Positions 45,068 to 57,265 of a DNA stretch of 64,000 nt are shown piece by piece. The stretch's first letter is position 1. The number at the start of each line of letters is the position of its first letter. The position numbers were made by a program, and so were the translations under genes. Origin of the DNA: Tragulus kanchil (lineage: Eukaryota; Chordata; Mammalia; Artiodactyla; Tragulidae); the NCBI GenBank assembly GCA_022376925.1, contig JAIOJX010000025.1, forward strand, positions 6,169,141 to 6,233,140, in the 5' to 3' direction. Under the pieces are notes generated by a model, which made no database searches, was not told the origin of the DNA, and saw only the letters and a list, made by a program, of their open reading frames with translations.

Positions 45068-45900
45068 ACCATCTTTTCTGGAAATCATTCAACATCTTAA
45101 CCTTGTCTTCTCTGTTTTCATAATATCTATAGTATCTTACAGGTTGTCACATAATCAGTTAATCCTCAAAGTACTCCTGTGAGGTGAATTTCTATTTTAC
45201 TTACACATTTTATAACAATGTATATGAAATTGTTCAATGCTTATTGTAGACCTACTGCTGAAGTAAATTATACTATTTTATGCCAAGTTCATTTCCTCAA
45301 GGTAAATAAAATCTTAACAGACTTACACATATAGCACAAATTATAGAATAATAAAGAGTAGTGTGTAGTAAAATGTTTGATTTGTACAAGTAAAGGCTAA
45401 AACGCTTGTTGTTGATACTAATACAACTGGTTGAGAGGAATGGGAGAAATCAGCATTTCTACATATATTTAAGCTTCTAGTCCCTTCCGCCTTGCCAACT
45501 TCAGACACTGTGGTCAGGTTAATTAAACCAATTGTCAACTCTTGTTCAGAAATTTTAATGGCTTCCCTTGTGCACAGCTGTGATTCTTACAGTGGAAGTA
45601 CACTTGGGCTTCTTTCAATGAAAAATTTTCCACAGACTAGGAATCCTGAGAATATGTCTCCAGATCCACAGGTTATGAAAACTGAAGTTTGAGTACCAAC
45701 TGAGTTGAGAACCTGAGGGTTAATTATTTCTTTATATTAACCTTCACTTGAAAGCAGATTTGTCTTTATAGGCAGAGAAACAGTGCTCTATATAGTAAAT
45801 CCTCAGCTATTTAGTATTTTGTATTACACGTTGGGTGTGAAAGTAAAACTGAATGGCTCATTGGTACCAATCCAAGTCCTTAATTTACCTACATGACTTT
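45068..45900. other. Unassigned sequence, possible MIR remnant
   Basis: 'aatcagttaatcctcaaagtactcctgtgaggtgaatttctatttta' at about 45151-45200 looks like a reversed MIR fragment; otherwise nothing is named. Confidence 0.4.
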
Positions 45901-45904
45901 TTTG

Positions 45905-46280
45905 TATACATTCTGCTTTCAGTCTGGAATACTCTTTCCCTTTTCTCTGTTTCCACCTATCCTCCTATTTTCTATTTGCCAGAAATTAGGTTAAATAAAT
46001 CCTTCATGCATATGTTTATGCTTACAACTAAGATTCTCACTTTCGTCTCGTATCTCAGGGCAGATTATCTGTGCCTCTTTTATGAGACAAAATATTCAAC
46101 ATATGTTATACTTAGGTGTGTAGGTGTGTGTGTGTGTATGTGTGTGTGTGGTTTTTCACTTCTAAACTGTAAACAGCTAGAGGAAAAGGACTGGATCTGA
46201 TTCACCACGTAGAAGCAGCTGACACAACATCTTGCACAAAAAAGTGCCAGGTAAGAACTTGAAGAAATAACTATCTGGTC
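45905..46280 (+). mobile_element. L2 3' end, diverged
   Basis: 'ctttcagtctggaatactctttccc', 'tgtaaacagctagaggaaaaggactgg' and the final 'gtgccaggtaagaacttgaa' follow the L2 3' order. A TG microsatellite (about 46118-46150) lies within it. The 115-residue plus-strand frame at 45853-46200 is L2/microsatellite read-through. Confidence 0.5.
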
Positions 46281-46676
46281 AATGAATACAGTGAAGCTTG
46301 ACAAAAGCCATAAATGACCTATAGAATATAGCAAGTGACTGAAGAAGGGACTTTTTGATAAGGAACTTAGTAAAAATTTTCACTCTATACATGAGCTAAT
46401 AATAACTCAGGAGAGCATATAGCTACTCTTCACCTTATTAATGAAAGATTGTTTCCTAGGATAAAATGTGTGCTCTTCAAGAGAAATTGTCTTAAGATCC
46501 AAACTTGTCAAGGAAAATTTACCAAATATGTTAGAAATATCAAATAACTTCTATAACTTGCTATGATTCTTGCCCCTTGAATAGCAGTGAAAGAAAATGC
46601 ATTCAAATGGTCCACGTTGTTATCTACCATATCAACTTTCTTATCAAGTCACTATGGTTATATTGAGATAAGTTCC

Positions 46677-46884
46677 AGGGCTTTCTTGGTGGCTGAGGTG
46701 GTAAAGAGTCCACCTGTAATGTAGGAGATCTGAGTTTGATCCCTGGGTTGGGAAGATCCCCTGGAGAAGGGAATGGCAACCCACTCCAGTATTCTTGCCT
46801 GGAGAATCCCATGGACAGAGGAGTCCAATGGGCTGCAGTCCATGGGGGTTGCAAAGAGTTGTACATGACTTAGTGACTAACATC
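46677..46884 (+). mobile_element. Bov-tA SINE
   Basis: Ordered landmarks: 'gggctttcttggtggctgag', 'gagtttgatccctgggttgggaagatcccctggagaa', 'ccactccagtattcttgcctgga', 'tgcaaagagttgtacatgac'. This is the best-conserved Bov-tA in the window. The three overlapping minus-strand frames are SINE translations. Confidence 0.93.
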
Positions 46885-47582
46885 AGGTACGATCTTGTCT
46901 ACTGTTCATAGGCCCAAACTTTTTGTTGGAAAGCTGAAGTGCTCCAACTAGAATATTTCTACTAGAGTCATACATTCTCTAAGTAAAGTGTCTGCAATTA
47001 CCTTTCAGAATCTTCTGACTGATTGGTGAACATGACCAGTTTCTCTTCGTATTTCTCGTTTTTAAGAGTTGTTCACATGGAATCTAAAAGAAGAAAATAT
47101 GATGGACATGAGACTTGGTCATATCTCAAGGGAAGATAACTACGTCAGTCAGTGGAGGAGAAATCACATGTAAAACGCAATTTTGTTTTTTCTAAAAGTC
47201 ATGTTTTTATTCTCATATTTTGTTTTCAGCACTGCCAGTTATGAGACGACAGACTGTAAACTTGCCTTATGTCTAGTTTCAATCAGAGATAAAATACTGG
47301 GTATAAACATAAGGACCCAGTCTTCTAATCAGGGAAAAATCTCATGACAGAGAGAAACTGTCCAGGAGCAAGTGAAGAAAGCTGGATATTTCAATGCATG
47401 AGTCATAAACTGTTAACACTGTCAGACTGATAGGTTTGTAGTTCCATTAGCCACGATCCACGAATGAGTGTCCCAGAAGTGGGTGCCTAACGACCCAATA
47501 ACACCAGCATCTTTCTTCTCAGAACCACTTCCATTCCAACTTTTTCTCCAATAGGAGTTAGTGATAATTTTGATGACTTTTT

Positions 47583-47910
47583 GGGCTTCCCCTGGTGGTC
47601 CAGTGGGTAAGGACACCGCCTTGCAGTGCAAGGGGCGCTGGTTCGAGCTCTGGTGTGGGAAGATCCCACGTGCCGCGGAGTGGCTGGATCGATGTGTCCA
47701 ATCACCGAGCCGGAGCTCTGGAGCGCATGCGCCCAGGGCCAGTGCTCTGCAACAACAGATGCCACCGCGATGGGAGGCCCACAGGAGCCAAAGAACGAAG
47801 ACGAATGAAAATGAGAAATGAAAGACCAATGGAAGTGGCCCGCCCGCTCCCCTCCCTCCCCAACCTGACCCCCGCCCAAAGTAAATAAATAAATAAATCT
47901 TTAAAAAAAA
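47583..47910 (+). mobile_element. Young CHR-like SINE with C-rich 3' extension
   Basis: Head 'gggcttcccctggtggtcc', B-box region 'ggttcgagctc' (slightly altered), CpG-rich body, C-rich extension (about 47839-47878), 'aaataaataaataaa' tail. Flanking duplication is uncertain (atgacttt versus atgacatt). The frames of up to 135 residues here are SINE-derived. Confidence 0.9.
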
Positions 47911-48885
47911 ATTTTTTTTTATGACATTTAGGATAACAAAGGAACTAGTAATGTGATCATTAAAAAGAAGTAGGAAATTTTAAAAATGTATGTAAGGCAA
48001 AATTTTTTCTATTTTCCATTTTTTTCTGCTTAATATTAGTTTTAACATAAGCACCAAATTGTGGCCAAATATCATAGAGACATCATAATCCCTCATGAGG
48101 ATTATAGTAGATTCTTGAGATTGAAGCATTTGAAGAGTTGTCTATGTTTTAAAAAGCCAGTTCTTGCAGCCACTTAACACATTTGAAACATATCTGGAAA
48201 GTACTAATTGCTGTCATACCATTAGAAAAGTTAGGCAGTTCAAGTCTGTGAGAAACATGATCATTTGTGTGAGTTTTATGAGTTTCTATTTAATTGCAAC
48301 AACAACCAAAAAAATAAAACCAAAAAAACAAAACAAAAAAGACCCCACATTTGTTTGTGAAAATGTTCCAAGAAGGATTTGTTTTAGCTATTGGCAAGCT
48401 GTCTTTACATAGTGTGGGAGGAAAACTTTGAATTTTGTTTTGTTTTCAACTTGAGACAGCTGTTTAAAAGTCATTTATTACCACCATGGTAGCCAGTTGC
48501 TAGACGAAGGAGAATGCCTTTCAGAACTATGGTAGGAATCAGACCATCGGCTAGTACAGCTATCTTTTAACCAATTGAAAAAATTACCCAGCTTCTTCAT
48601 GTGGAATTCTTGAGATATCGTAAAATTCTGTTTTGAAAAGACAAGCAAGTGAGATGCTACTTGACAAGGCAGGACTTGCAATAAGCATGCACTCTGTAAT
48701 TTCTGGAAGATGAGGCTTTAAAAACTTAATTCATTGATAAATTAAAATTTCAGTAAGGTTTTCAAAGATATCCTCAATGGTTTCATTGTTCCTAAAATTA
48801 ATTTTTAAAAATGTTAATTTCCCAGTAGACCTGAAATGACACATGATGTGCTGGAGTATTAGAGAGTCATAGAATTTGAGACACT
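47911..48885. other. Unassigned single-copy sequence
   Basis: AT-rich, with an A/C low-complexity run at about 48298-48345. No named repeat or exon. Confidence 0.45.
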
Positions 48886-48889
48886 GGAG

Positions 48890-49012
48890 AATACTGAGAA
48901 TTATGACACCATTGTTTTACAATAGAGGAAACAGAAGCCCAAAGAAAGCAAATGATTTGGCTAATTAATGGCTGATGTAGGATTAGATGTCAAGCCATTC
49001 GACCCCTAGTAC
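48890..49012 (-). mobile_element. MIR fragment
   Basis: 'tttacaatagaggaaacagaagcccaaagaaagcaaatgatttggc' is the reversed MIR core (tttacagatgaggaaactgaggc...). It is heavily diverged. Confidence 0.6.
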
Positions 49013-50460
49013 ATGAATTTCTGTTGTTGTCCCACAGTTGAACATTATACAGGTGAAATTTTAAATTTGAAATAATCTGAGATCTAATGTCAATATTAAA
49101 ATATTTTGAAAATAATATATGAAACTTTTACATTATAAATGAAACCTCATAAAAACACATTTCTTTGGCAAGGACATTGTAATATTTGAACTCCAGTAGT
49201 AAAAAGTACCTCAAAACAGCCTGTGAAGAGGAAATTTCCAGACTTAAAATGTTATAGGTCAAAACTCACAGATAATACCTCTAAGGCACTAGAATAGATG
49301 AAATACGTATTGTCTTAAAGGTGTAATTTACCAAACACTGTGTTTTCTTCTAAAGTGCCTTATCATAGACTATAGTTTATACTTTTTATGCTCCTACCCA
49401 GGAAATCAAAGTATCAAATAGTGACAAGCAGAAGTCAATATCATGGGAATAATCATAATTTCCAATAGTTTATCTATTTCTCCCCGGATGAGCGGTGCTT
49501 TTCCATTGAAACAGAAACAAAGACAATCACAAAAAGATACTCAGCAATTAATTGGCTTCTCTTTCAATTGGAAGCGAATAAACTAAGTCAACCCTGAAGA
49601 CACAGGGCCTTTCGCGATATCAGTGCCTCATTTGTTTTTCTTTTTCTTTTTTAAGTCGTAGAGAAAAGGAACCACTGTATTTGTGTCATAAGATTTAGCA
49701 ACTGTGTGTGCCTCTCTGCACTTTACTAAATTATGGTGGCCTTAATCCATAAGATAAGGAATTCTACTGAAGTTCTTGCTCCTTTAATTTTTCACAAAAT
49801 CAGCCTTGAAGAGAGGGCACAGACTTCCTGAATGTGAATGAGCTAATGTGGAGACAAGAGAACAGGAAGGAACAAAACATCTGCTCCACTGAACTAGGAG
49901 ACATTGTCAGTCAGAATTCCCTGTTCTCGAGCGGCACACTGCATCTTACTGCAGCTCAAATAAGGGTCATTCATTTCTTATAAAATGTGTAACTCAAACA
50001 TTTTTGCTTTGCTAAATATGTTAAATAGTTGAGGCAAATCCTAAATGGAATTAACCAAGTCAGACATACAGCATGGTGAGCTTTCCTTCAAGTGAATTGT
50101 ACCTGAACATCAAATAATGGAAAGATAGGGTACTTCACGCCTCCTTAACTTTGACTCATTCAAGGTAAATTTCACAATAAAACCTAGTACCAAAAAAAAA
50201 AAAAAAACCCAACTCAGTCAAGTTTACCATGCTGATTATGATGTCTGCTTGCTATAGTCTTATTTCTGTTAACTTTTAGGTAGAAGTCAACAGGTCTTTC
50301 CTTTCTCTCATATCTGTGGCATTTGTCTCTACCCCGAAGGGCATCTGAGAAGCCATGGTTTCTCCCAGATATGTTCACATACGAGATCCATGGGACACAC
50401 AACCTTTGTACTCTATCATTTTTGATGAGAGATGTGACCATAATTGACAGCTTCCTGCGA
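49013..50460. other. Unassigned single-copy sequence, no repeats seen
   Basis: About 1.4 kb without any recognisable transposon, including a compositionally complex stretch at about 49480-49640. Such stretches may hold conserved non-coding elements, but nothing in the sequence alone proves it. Confidence 0.4.
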
Positions 50461-50694
50461 ACAAAGCTGCTATGCATTAAATAGTAAGAAATCTCTTCTG
50501 AAATTATTTCTAGAATCCATGGCATATTATTTTGGAAATTTTTGGAAAAGGCCTAAATTTTCAAGTTGAAGTTCGGTAAATAAGGTGAAGACAGTAAAGC
50601 CAAGCAATGTCAGTAGCTTAAAAATACTGGGTGAAAAATAATAGAGCTACCTTCCCTTGTTTGTAAACTTTTAAAATACCTTTTCTTTGCATCT

Positions 50695-50937
50695 GCAAGG
50701 AGCCAAGTAGCATAGTGATTAAGAGCAGACTTGGAAATGAGACTGCCCAAGTACAGTCTTTCCCCCTCTGATGACTCGTGGACCCAGACATCATTTCAAC
50801 CTTCCTGTGTCTCCATTTCCTCTCAGGTAAGATGGGGATAATACTAGTACCTACCCTATTAGGGCTGAAATGAGGCTGAAATATGCTGATATATCTAGTA
50901 GTTACACAGTAGTGCCTGAAGTGTAGTTGGTGCATTA
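50695..50937 (+). mobile_element. MIR element, nearly full length
   Basis: 'agtagcatagtgattaagagcagac' (tRNA-derived head), 'ctcaggtaagatggggataatactagtacctaccctattaggg' and 'cagtagtgcctgaagtgtagttggtgcatta' follow MIR in the forward direction. It is repeated at about 51865-52090 with a seven-base deletion. The 105-residue minus-strand frame is antisense MIR. Confidence 0.85.
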
Positions 50938-51864
50938 TTCTTGCTCATGGGTGTCATTGTAACGGAGCCTTAGGAGGAAGGAGGTAAATAATTGTGATCA
51001 TTTCACCATCTTGACTCATGGTGAGTGGAAGAAGCTCATACTGGGAGAACTTGGTGTATGGGGGTTGGTATAGATGATATCTTCTGAGGTTCATTTTGAC
51101 TCTAAAGTTCTCTTTTCTAAGATTCCAAGTAAGGAAATAAGTGCTTGCTTTCAAAGAATTTCATCATCCTATTGAGAAAATAGGAAGCTAATCCTTAGAG
51201 GCCTAAATCTAGGAGCTTCTTATTTTTATATCCCAAGGATCCTACCTGGTATTTACCTAACAGTGAGGATCAAATATTTTAGCAGTGGAATTAAAAAGCA
51301 TACCTAATTGTATAAAAGGAAAGATGTGGAAATAAAAAATAGCTGATATTGACAATTAAAAGTTTAAGGATAATAGGATTTACTATGGCTAAAGCAGTTA
51401 CTAAGGATGTCTTTAGTGGATTTATTCATAGTTTTATTTTTACCTTTTACATGAAGGAAATTTGAAAACAAAAGGACTTACAATTGTACTTAAAGTTGTT
51501 TTATACTTTTGTTTTCCTGGAGGAAAATTAGTATAAGACACATATAATTTCTGGGAATCAAAAGATTTACAATTAAAGACCACGGAAATTAGAGTGCCTA
51601 ACTGCTTGACAGCATCCTCTTAAGTTCTGCGTAACAAAGCTGCTATGCATTAAATAGTAAGAAATCTCTTCTGAAATTATTTCTAGAATCAGTTTTGGAA
51701 ATTTGGAAAAGGCCTAAATTTTCAAGTTGAAGTTCGTAAATAAGGTGAAGACAGTAAAGCCAAGCAATGTCAGTAGCTTAAAAATACTGGGTGAAAAATA
51801 ATAGAGCTACCTTCCCTTGTTTGTAAACTTTTAAAATACCTTTTCTTTGCATCTGCAAGGAGCC

Positions 51865-52090
51865 AAGTAGCATAGTGATTAAGGGCAGACTTGGAAATGA
51901 GACTGCCCAAGTACAGTCTTTCCCCCTCTGATGACTCGTGGACCCAGACATCATTTCAACCTTCCTGTGTCTCCATTTCCTCTCAGGTAAGATGGGGATA
52001 ACACTACCCTATTAGGGCTGAAATGAGGCTGAAATATGCTGATATATCTAGTAGTTACACAGTAGTGCCTGAAGTGTAGTTGGTGCATTA
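51865..52090 (+). mobile_element. MIR element, duplicate copy
   Basis: Second copy of the 50695 MIR, carried by duplication 12, with a small internal deletion. Confidence 0.85.
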
Positions 52091-52483
52091 TTCTTGCTCA
52101 TGGGTGTCATTGTAACGGAGCCTTAGGAGGAAGGAGGTAAATAATTGTGATCATTTCACCATCTTGACTCATGGTGAGTGGAAGAAGCTCATACTGGGAG
52201 AACTTGGTGTATGGGGGTTGGTATAGATGATATCTTCTGAGGTTCATTTTGACTCTAAAGTTCTCTTTTCTAAGATTCCAAGTAAGGAAATAAGTGCTTG
52301 CTTTCAAAGAATTTCATCATCCTATTGAGAAAATAGGAAGCTAATCCTTAGAGGCCTAAATCTAGGAGCTTCTTATTTTTATATCCCAAGGATCCTACCT
52401 GGTATTTACCTAACAGTGAGGATCAAATATTTTAGCAGTGGAATTAAAAAGCATACCTAATTGTATAAAAGGAAAGATGTGGA

Positions 52484-54738
52484 AATAAAAAATAGCTGAT
52501 ATTGACAATTAAAAGTTTAAGGATAATAGGATTTACTATGGCTAAAGCAGTTACTAAGGATGTCTTTAGTGGATTTATTCATAGTTTTATTTTTACCTTT
52601 TACATGAAGGAAATTTGAAAACAAAAGGACTTACAATTGTACTTAAAGTTGTTTTATACTTTTGTTTTCCTGGAGGAAAATTAGTATAAGACACATATAA
52701 TTTCTGGGAATCAAAAGATTTACAATTAAAGACCACGGAAATTAGAGTGCCTAACTGCTTGACAGCATCCTCTTGCTAAAACCAAAAACATTTCTTTGTT
52801 TCCATCATTTGGTTACTTTTTTCTTCCTCTTCTTGTCCCCTACCAGTTTTTTGTGTTTTCAAGGAGTTTCTTACTGCTCAAGAAGCAGCTGTTGCTGTCT
52901 GTTTAACTAAACCAAAAGATGTCCTGGGTTCTTACATAGATTTCAGTACTTCACTGAAGATCATAAACTGTTTGATTATTTAAGCAGAAGTTTACACAAT
53001 TCACAGTTCCAAGATCACCGAACTTTAGAAAATAAGCTTACCTTAGGAAGTAAACCAAGTTTTATGAGTTTTCTACCATTTGTGGTGACAGCTTTTAATA
53101 TACTTGGTTTTTCAAAGTCAGGTTCAAGGACTAGGGTGTGAGCGTTACCAGTCAACTACACAGAAACGGGTTTCACAGACCTTGAAAATGTCACATAAAA
53201 ATTGCCAAAGAATCTTTTTTTTTTTTTTTTTTACTATTTTATGAGTTTTTTATGTTGGTTAAAACTATGCTATAGCGTTGGAATGTGTCAAAATAAATGA
53301 GCAATTAAAGGCATGAAAGTTTTACTTAAAACAGAAAGAACCTGAGGCTGACAAGTGATTTTTATCTATATAAAATGCTCTGCCCTCGGGGGCATACAAT
53401 TTAGAACCCATAACTTACCCAGAAAATCTGTTTCATTCCAGAGTCCACCTTAACTAAATTAAAATTAAATGTTAACCAGGCTCAATACATTTAGAATGAA
53501 ATGTTGTAGGCAAGTACTAAACCATCAAGAACAGCTTCATCCTTATGTCTATATGTGATAATGTTTTATAAGATAATATGCTGAAAACATACATACCTAT
53601 ACACTCACAAATAAAAAATAGCTGATATTGACAATTAAAAGTTTAAGGATAATAGGATTTACTATGGCTAAAGCAGTTACTAAGGATGTCTTTAGTGGAT
53701 TTATTCATAGTTTTATTTTTACCTTTTACATGAAGGAAATTTGAAAACAAAAGGACTTACAATTGTACTTAAAGTTGTTTTATACTTTTGTTTTCCTGGA
53801 GGAAAATTAGTATAAGACACATATAATTTCTGGGAATCAAAAGATTTACAATTAAAGACCACGGAAATTAGAGTGCCTAACTGCTTGACAGCATCCTCTT
53901 GCTAAAACCAAAAACATTTCTTTGTTTCCATCATTTGGTTACTTTTTTCTTCCTCTTCTTGTCCCCTACCAGTTTTTTGTGTTTTCAAGGAGTTTCTTAC
54001 TGCTCAAGAAGCAGCTGTTGCTGTCTGTTTAACTAAACCAAAAGATGTCCTGGGTTCTTACATAGATTTCAGTACTTCACTGAAGATCATAAACTGTTTG
54101 ATTATTTAAGCAGAAGTTTACACAATTCACAGTTCCAAAATCACCGAACTTTAGAAAATAAGCTTACCTTAGGAAGTAAACCAAGTTTTATGAGTTTTCT
54201 ACCATTTGTGGTGACAGCTTTTAATATACTTGGTTTTTCAAAGTCAGGTTCAAGGACTAGGGTGTGAGCGTTACCAGTCAACTACGCAGAAACGGGTTTC
54301 ACAGACCTTGAAAATGTCACATAAAAATTGCCAAAGAATCTTTTTTTTTTTTTTTTTTTACTATTTTATGAGTTTTTTATGTTGGTTAAAACTATGCTAT
54401 AGCGTTGGAATGTGTCAAAATAAATGAGCAGTTAAAGGCATGAAAGTTTTACTTAAAACAGAAAGAACCTGAGGCTGACAAGTGATTTTTATCTATATAA
54501 AATGCTCTGCCCTCGGGGGCATACAATTTAGAACCCATAACTTACCCAGAAAATCTGTTTCATTCCAGAGTCCACCTTAACTAAATTAAAAATTAAATGT
54601 TAACCAGGCTCAATACATTTAGAATGAAATGTTGTAGGCAAGTACTAAACCATCAAGAACAGCTTCATCCTTATGTCTATATGTGATAATGTTTTATAAG
54701 ATAATATGCTGAAAAACATACATACCTATACACTCACA
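52484..54738. repeat. Tandem duplication 13, offset 1126-1129 bases
   Basis: Copy A is 52484-53609 and copy B is 53610-54738, abutting with 'cactcacaa' at the breakpoint. Differences: cca(a/g)gatc versus ccaaaatc, ctacaca/ctacgca, a T-run length change (53215/54341), gcaatt/gcagtt, and one A-run. The segment 52486-52774 has a third copy at about 51334-51621 through duplication 12. Confidence 0.94.
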
Positions 54739-55614
54739 CTTACATATATTAAATCACTTATGTTGATTTTGAAAGAAAAGATATATTGGAGTCCAATACA
54801 CAGAAATGCTTTTTCATCTCATAAGAGATCTACAGGTATTCCATGGATCAAAAAACTTGAGACTCATGAAGAATAATACATTAATACCATATTCATTTAC
54901 TGTCACTTAAAATACACGATTGCAAATGAGTTTCCAAGTGCTCTGTTTCCAGCAGCAATCTACTGATGGAACTCCACAGAGACATTCTGGACCACAAGAA
55001 ATCCTCCGTGAACTCTAGCTTTCTTTACGAGGGAATTAGATTTGTAAGCCATTTACAAAGCTGTGTGAGAATAGAATGCTTTTAGATCTTTAAGATATCT
55101 TTCCAATCTTTTAAATTTGCCTCACCCACATTCAATTTAAATTTGGCAAGTCACCTTCATTGGATGCTCCCAACATACTCAAATTACCTTGCAGGGAAAA
55201 TTCTTTTAATACTTACTAATTATCAGCTTATACAAATTTTATTTAAATTAAACAATTGAAAAAAAGAGCAAAATTGTCCCACATAGCTTGGGGGAACAAA
55301 TAAGACCTACTCTTTTTAAACCTATCACTCAACCTTTGGAGGTAGAAATAAGAAAACAGCCTTAACTGTGAGTATGTGGTGTGCCTCGAGTGCCAGTCTA
55401 CACTTTAGAGAGAGAACAGACAGCATGGCCAGTCCACGCTGAGCTGGTGAAGTGGAGTCTGGAAAAAGAGCAATGGCTTCAGTCAGGAGTGGGAAAATGC
55501 CTGCAGAGTCAGGAAGCTTCAAATCAGTGACATTAGGTGGTGGTAGGGCCTGTGGAGAACAAACAATGAATGTCCTGCCTGAAGACTTTAAAATTCACTT
55601 TTTAAAAAAGCAAA
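54739..55614. other. Unassigned single-copy sequence
   Basis: Nothing recognised; short frames on both strands at 55325-55742 overlap and carry no signature. Confidence 0.4.
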
Positions 55615-56080
55615 GTAAACAAACAAAAAGCAATGCTCTTAAAAAAGTATGTCTGTTGACTTTCAGCAACCATTGGGTCTACTTTTCTTATGAATTTATA
55701 ACTTTCAAATTATCAGCTTATTTGTTGCCAATATGTAGATAGCCACGCAGAAGTTTTGAGATCATTGCAGTTATTAGTAAGAAAGAAATATAAAAAAACA
55801 CTAGATTAGAAACCAGAAATTAAAAGAAGTTTAAAATGATTTTTTTCTGGTACCAATTCCTCGATTAACTAGATGTACAGTTCTAAGCATTTTAATAATT
55901 TTGTCTTGATTTCTGCCCTCTTCTGTAGAATTGAGACCTGATTGGGTTATCTCTAATATCCCTTGAATTCCAAAATTCTATGATTATCACTGCCAAATAT
56001 GTACTGTCAGCATTGGGGGTGATGACCAGAATCACTACTGGGTTAAGCTTTATGGTGGGAAGAAGACATGGATACTGCTG

Positions 56081-56082
<2 letters not shown>

Positions 56083-56148
<66 letters not shown>
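56083..56148. repeat. (TG)n microsatellite, 33 units
   Basis: Uninterrupted TG run abutting the Bov-tA end. The counterpart at 57197-57264 is 68 bases long and is interrupted by a C at 57225. Confidence 0.97.
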
Positions 56149-56149
<1 letters not shown>

Positions 56150-56396
56150 GCTCAGTCACTCTGTCACTCCCCATGGACTGTAGCCCGCCAGGCTCTTCTG
56201 TGCCCAGCTCTTTGCAACCCCATGGACTGTAGCCCGCCAGGCTCTTCTGTCCATGGAATTTTCCAGGCAAGAAAACTGAAGTGGGTTGTCATTTACTTCT
56301 CCAGAGGATCTTTCTGACCCAGGGATTGAATCCACATTTCTCCCATTTTCTGCACTGGCATGTGGGGGTTCTTTACCACTGTGGTACTTGGGAAGC
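56149..56396 (-). mobile_element. Bov-tA SINE with internal 49-base duplication
   Basis: Landmarks 'ttgctcagtcactctgtcac', 'ccatggactgtagcccgcca', 'ttttccaggcaagaaaactg', 'ttctttaccactgtggtac' in reverse SINE order. The block beginning 'ccatggactgtagcccgcca' occurs twice, at 56171-56201 and 56220-56250, inside one element. The duplicate element is at 57265-57512. Confidence 0.9.
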
Positions 56397-57220
56397 CAGT
56401 CTTCTGTGCTTGGATCTCCTTAAGATAGAACTAAGTGACTTGTACAAAACTCAAGAACAAACTTGGGAGCGAAGGGGCCAAACTAACTTTTCTTTATGCT
56501 TAATATTCTGTCACACTGGCTTGTAAGAAATTACTTCAAGTATTTTATAGATTTTTGCCAATACTTTGCACAACACTGACAAAACCATTCCTTTTTACCT
56601 GGATCACTAAAGGAGCATCCTAACTAGTTTGCTTCATCCCACTTTTGGTTCCATTCAATCTGCTCTCTAAAGTGTAGACATAGTGTTCTTTCAAAAACAC
56701 ATATTTGAGCTTGTCATTTCCCCTCTCTTGACTAAACAAACAAAAGCAATGCTCTTAAAAAAGTATGTCTGTTGACTTTCAGCAACCATTGGGTCTACTT
56801 TTCTTATGAATTTATAACTTTCAAATTATCAGCTTATTTGTTGCCAATATGTAGATAGCCACAGAAGTTTTGAGATCATTGCAGTTATTAGTAAGAAAGA
56901 AATATAAAAAAACACTAGATTAGAAACCAGAAATTAAAAGAAGTTTAAAATGATTTTTTTCTGGTACCAATTCCTCGATTAACTAGATGTACAGTTCTAA
57001 GCATTTTAATAATTTTGTCTTGATTTCTGCCCTCTTCTGTAGAATTGAGACCTGATTGGGTTATCTCTAATATCCCTTGAATTCCAAAATTCTATGATTA
57101 TCACTGCCAAATATGTACTGTCAGCATTGGGGGTGATGACCAGAATCACTACTGGGTTAAGCTTTATGGTGGGAAGAAGACATGGATACTGCTGTCGTGT
57201 GTGTGTGTGTGTGTGTGTGT

Positions 57221-57264
<44 letters not shown>

Positions 57265-57265
<1 letters not shown>

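Larger units (their letters stand above)
50461..52774. repeat. Tandem duplication 12, offset 1173 falling to 1153 bases
   Basis: Copy A is 50461-51621 and copy B is about 51634-52774. The spacer (aagttctgcgta) is a degraded echo of the flank before copy A (agcttcctgcga). Copy B lacks bases at two places near its start and about seven bases in the MIR (ataatactagtaccta versus ataacacta). The last 291 bases are also the start of duplication 13. Confidence 0.93.
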
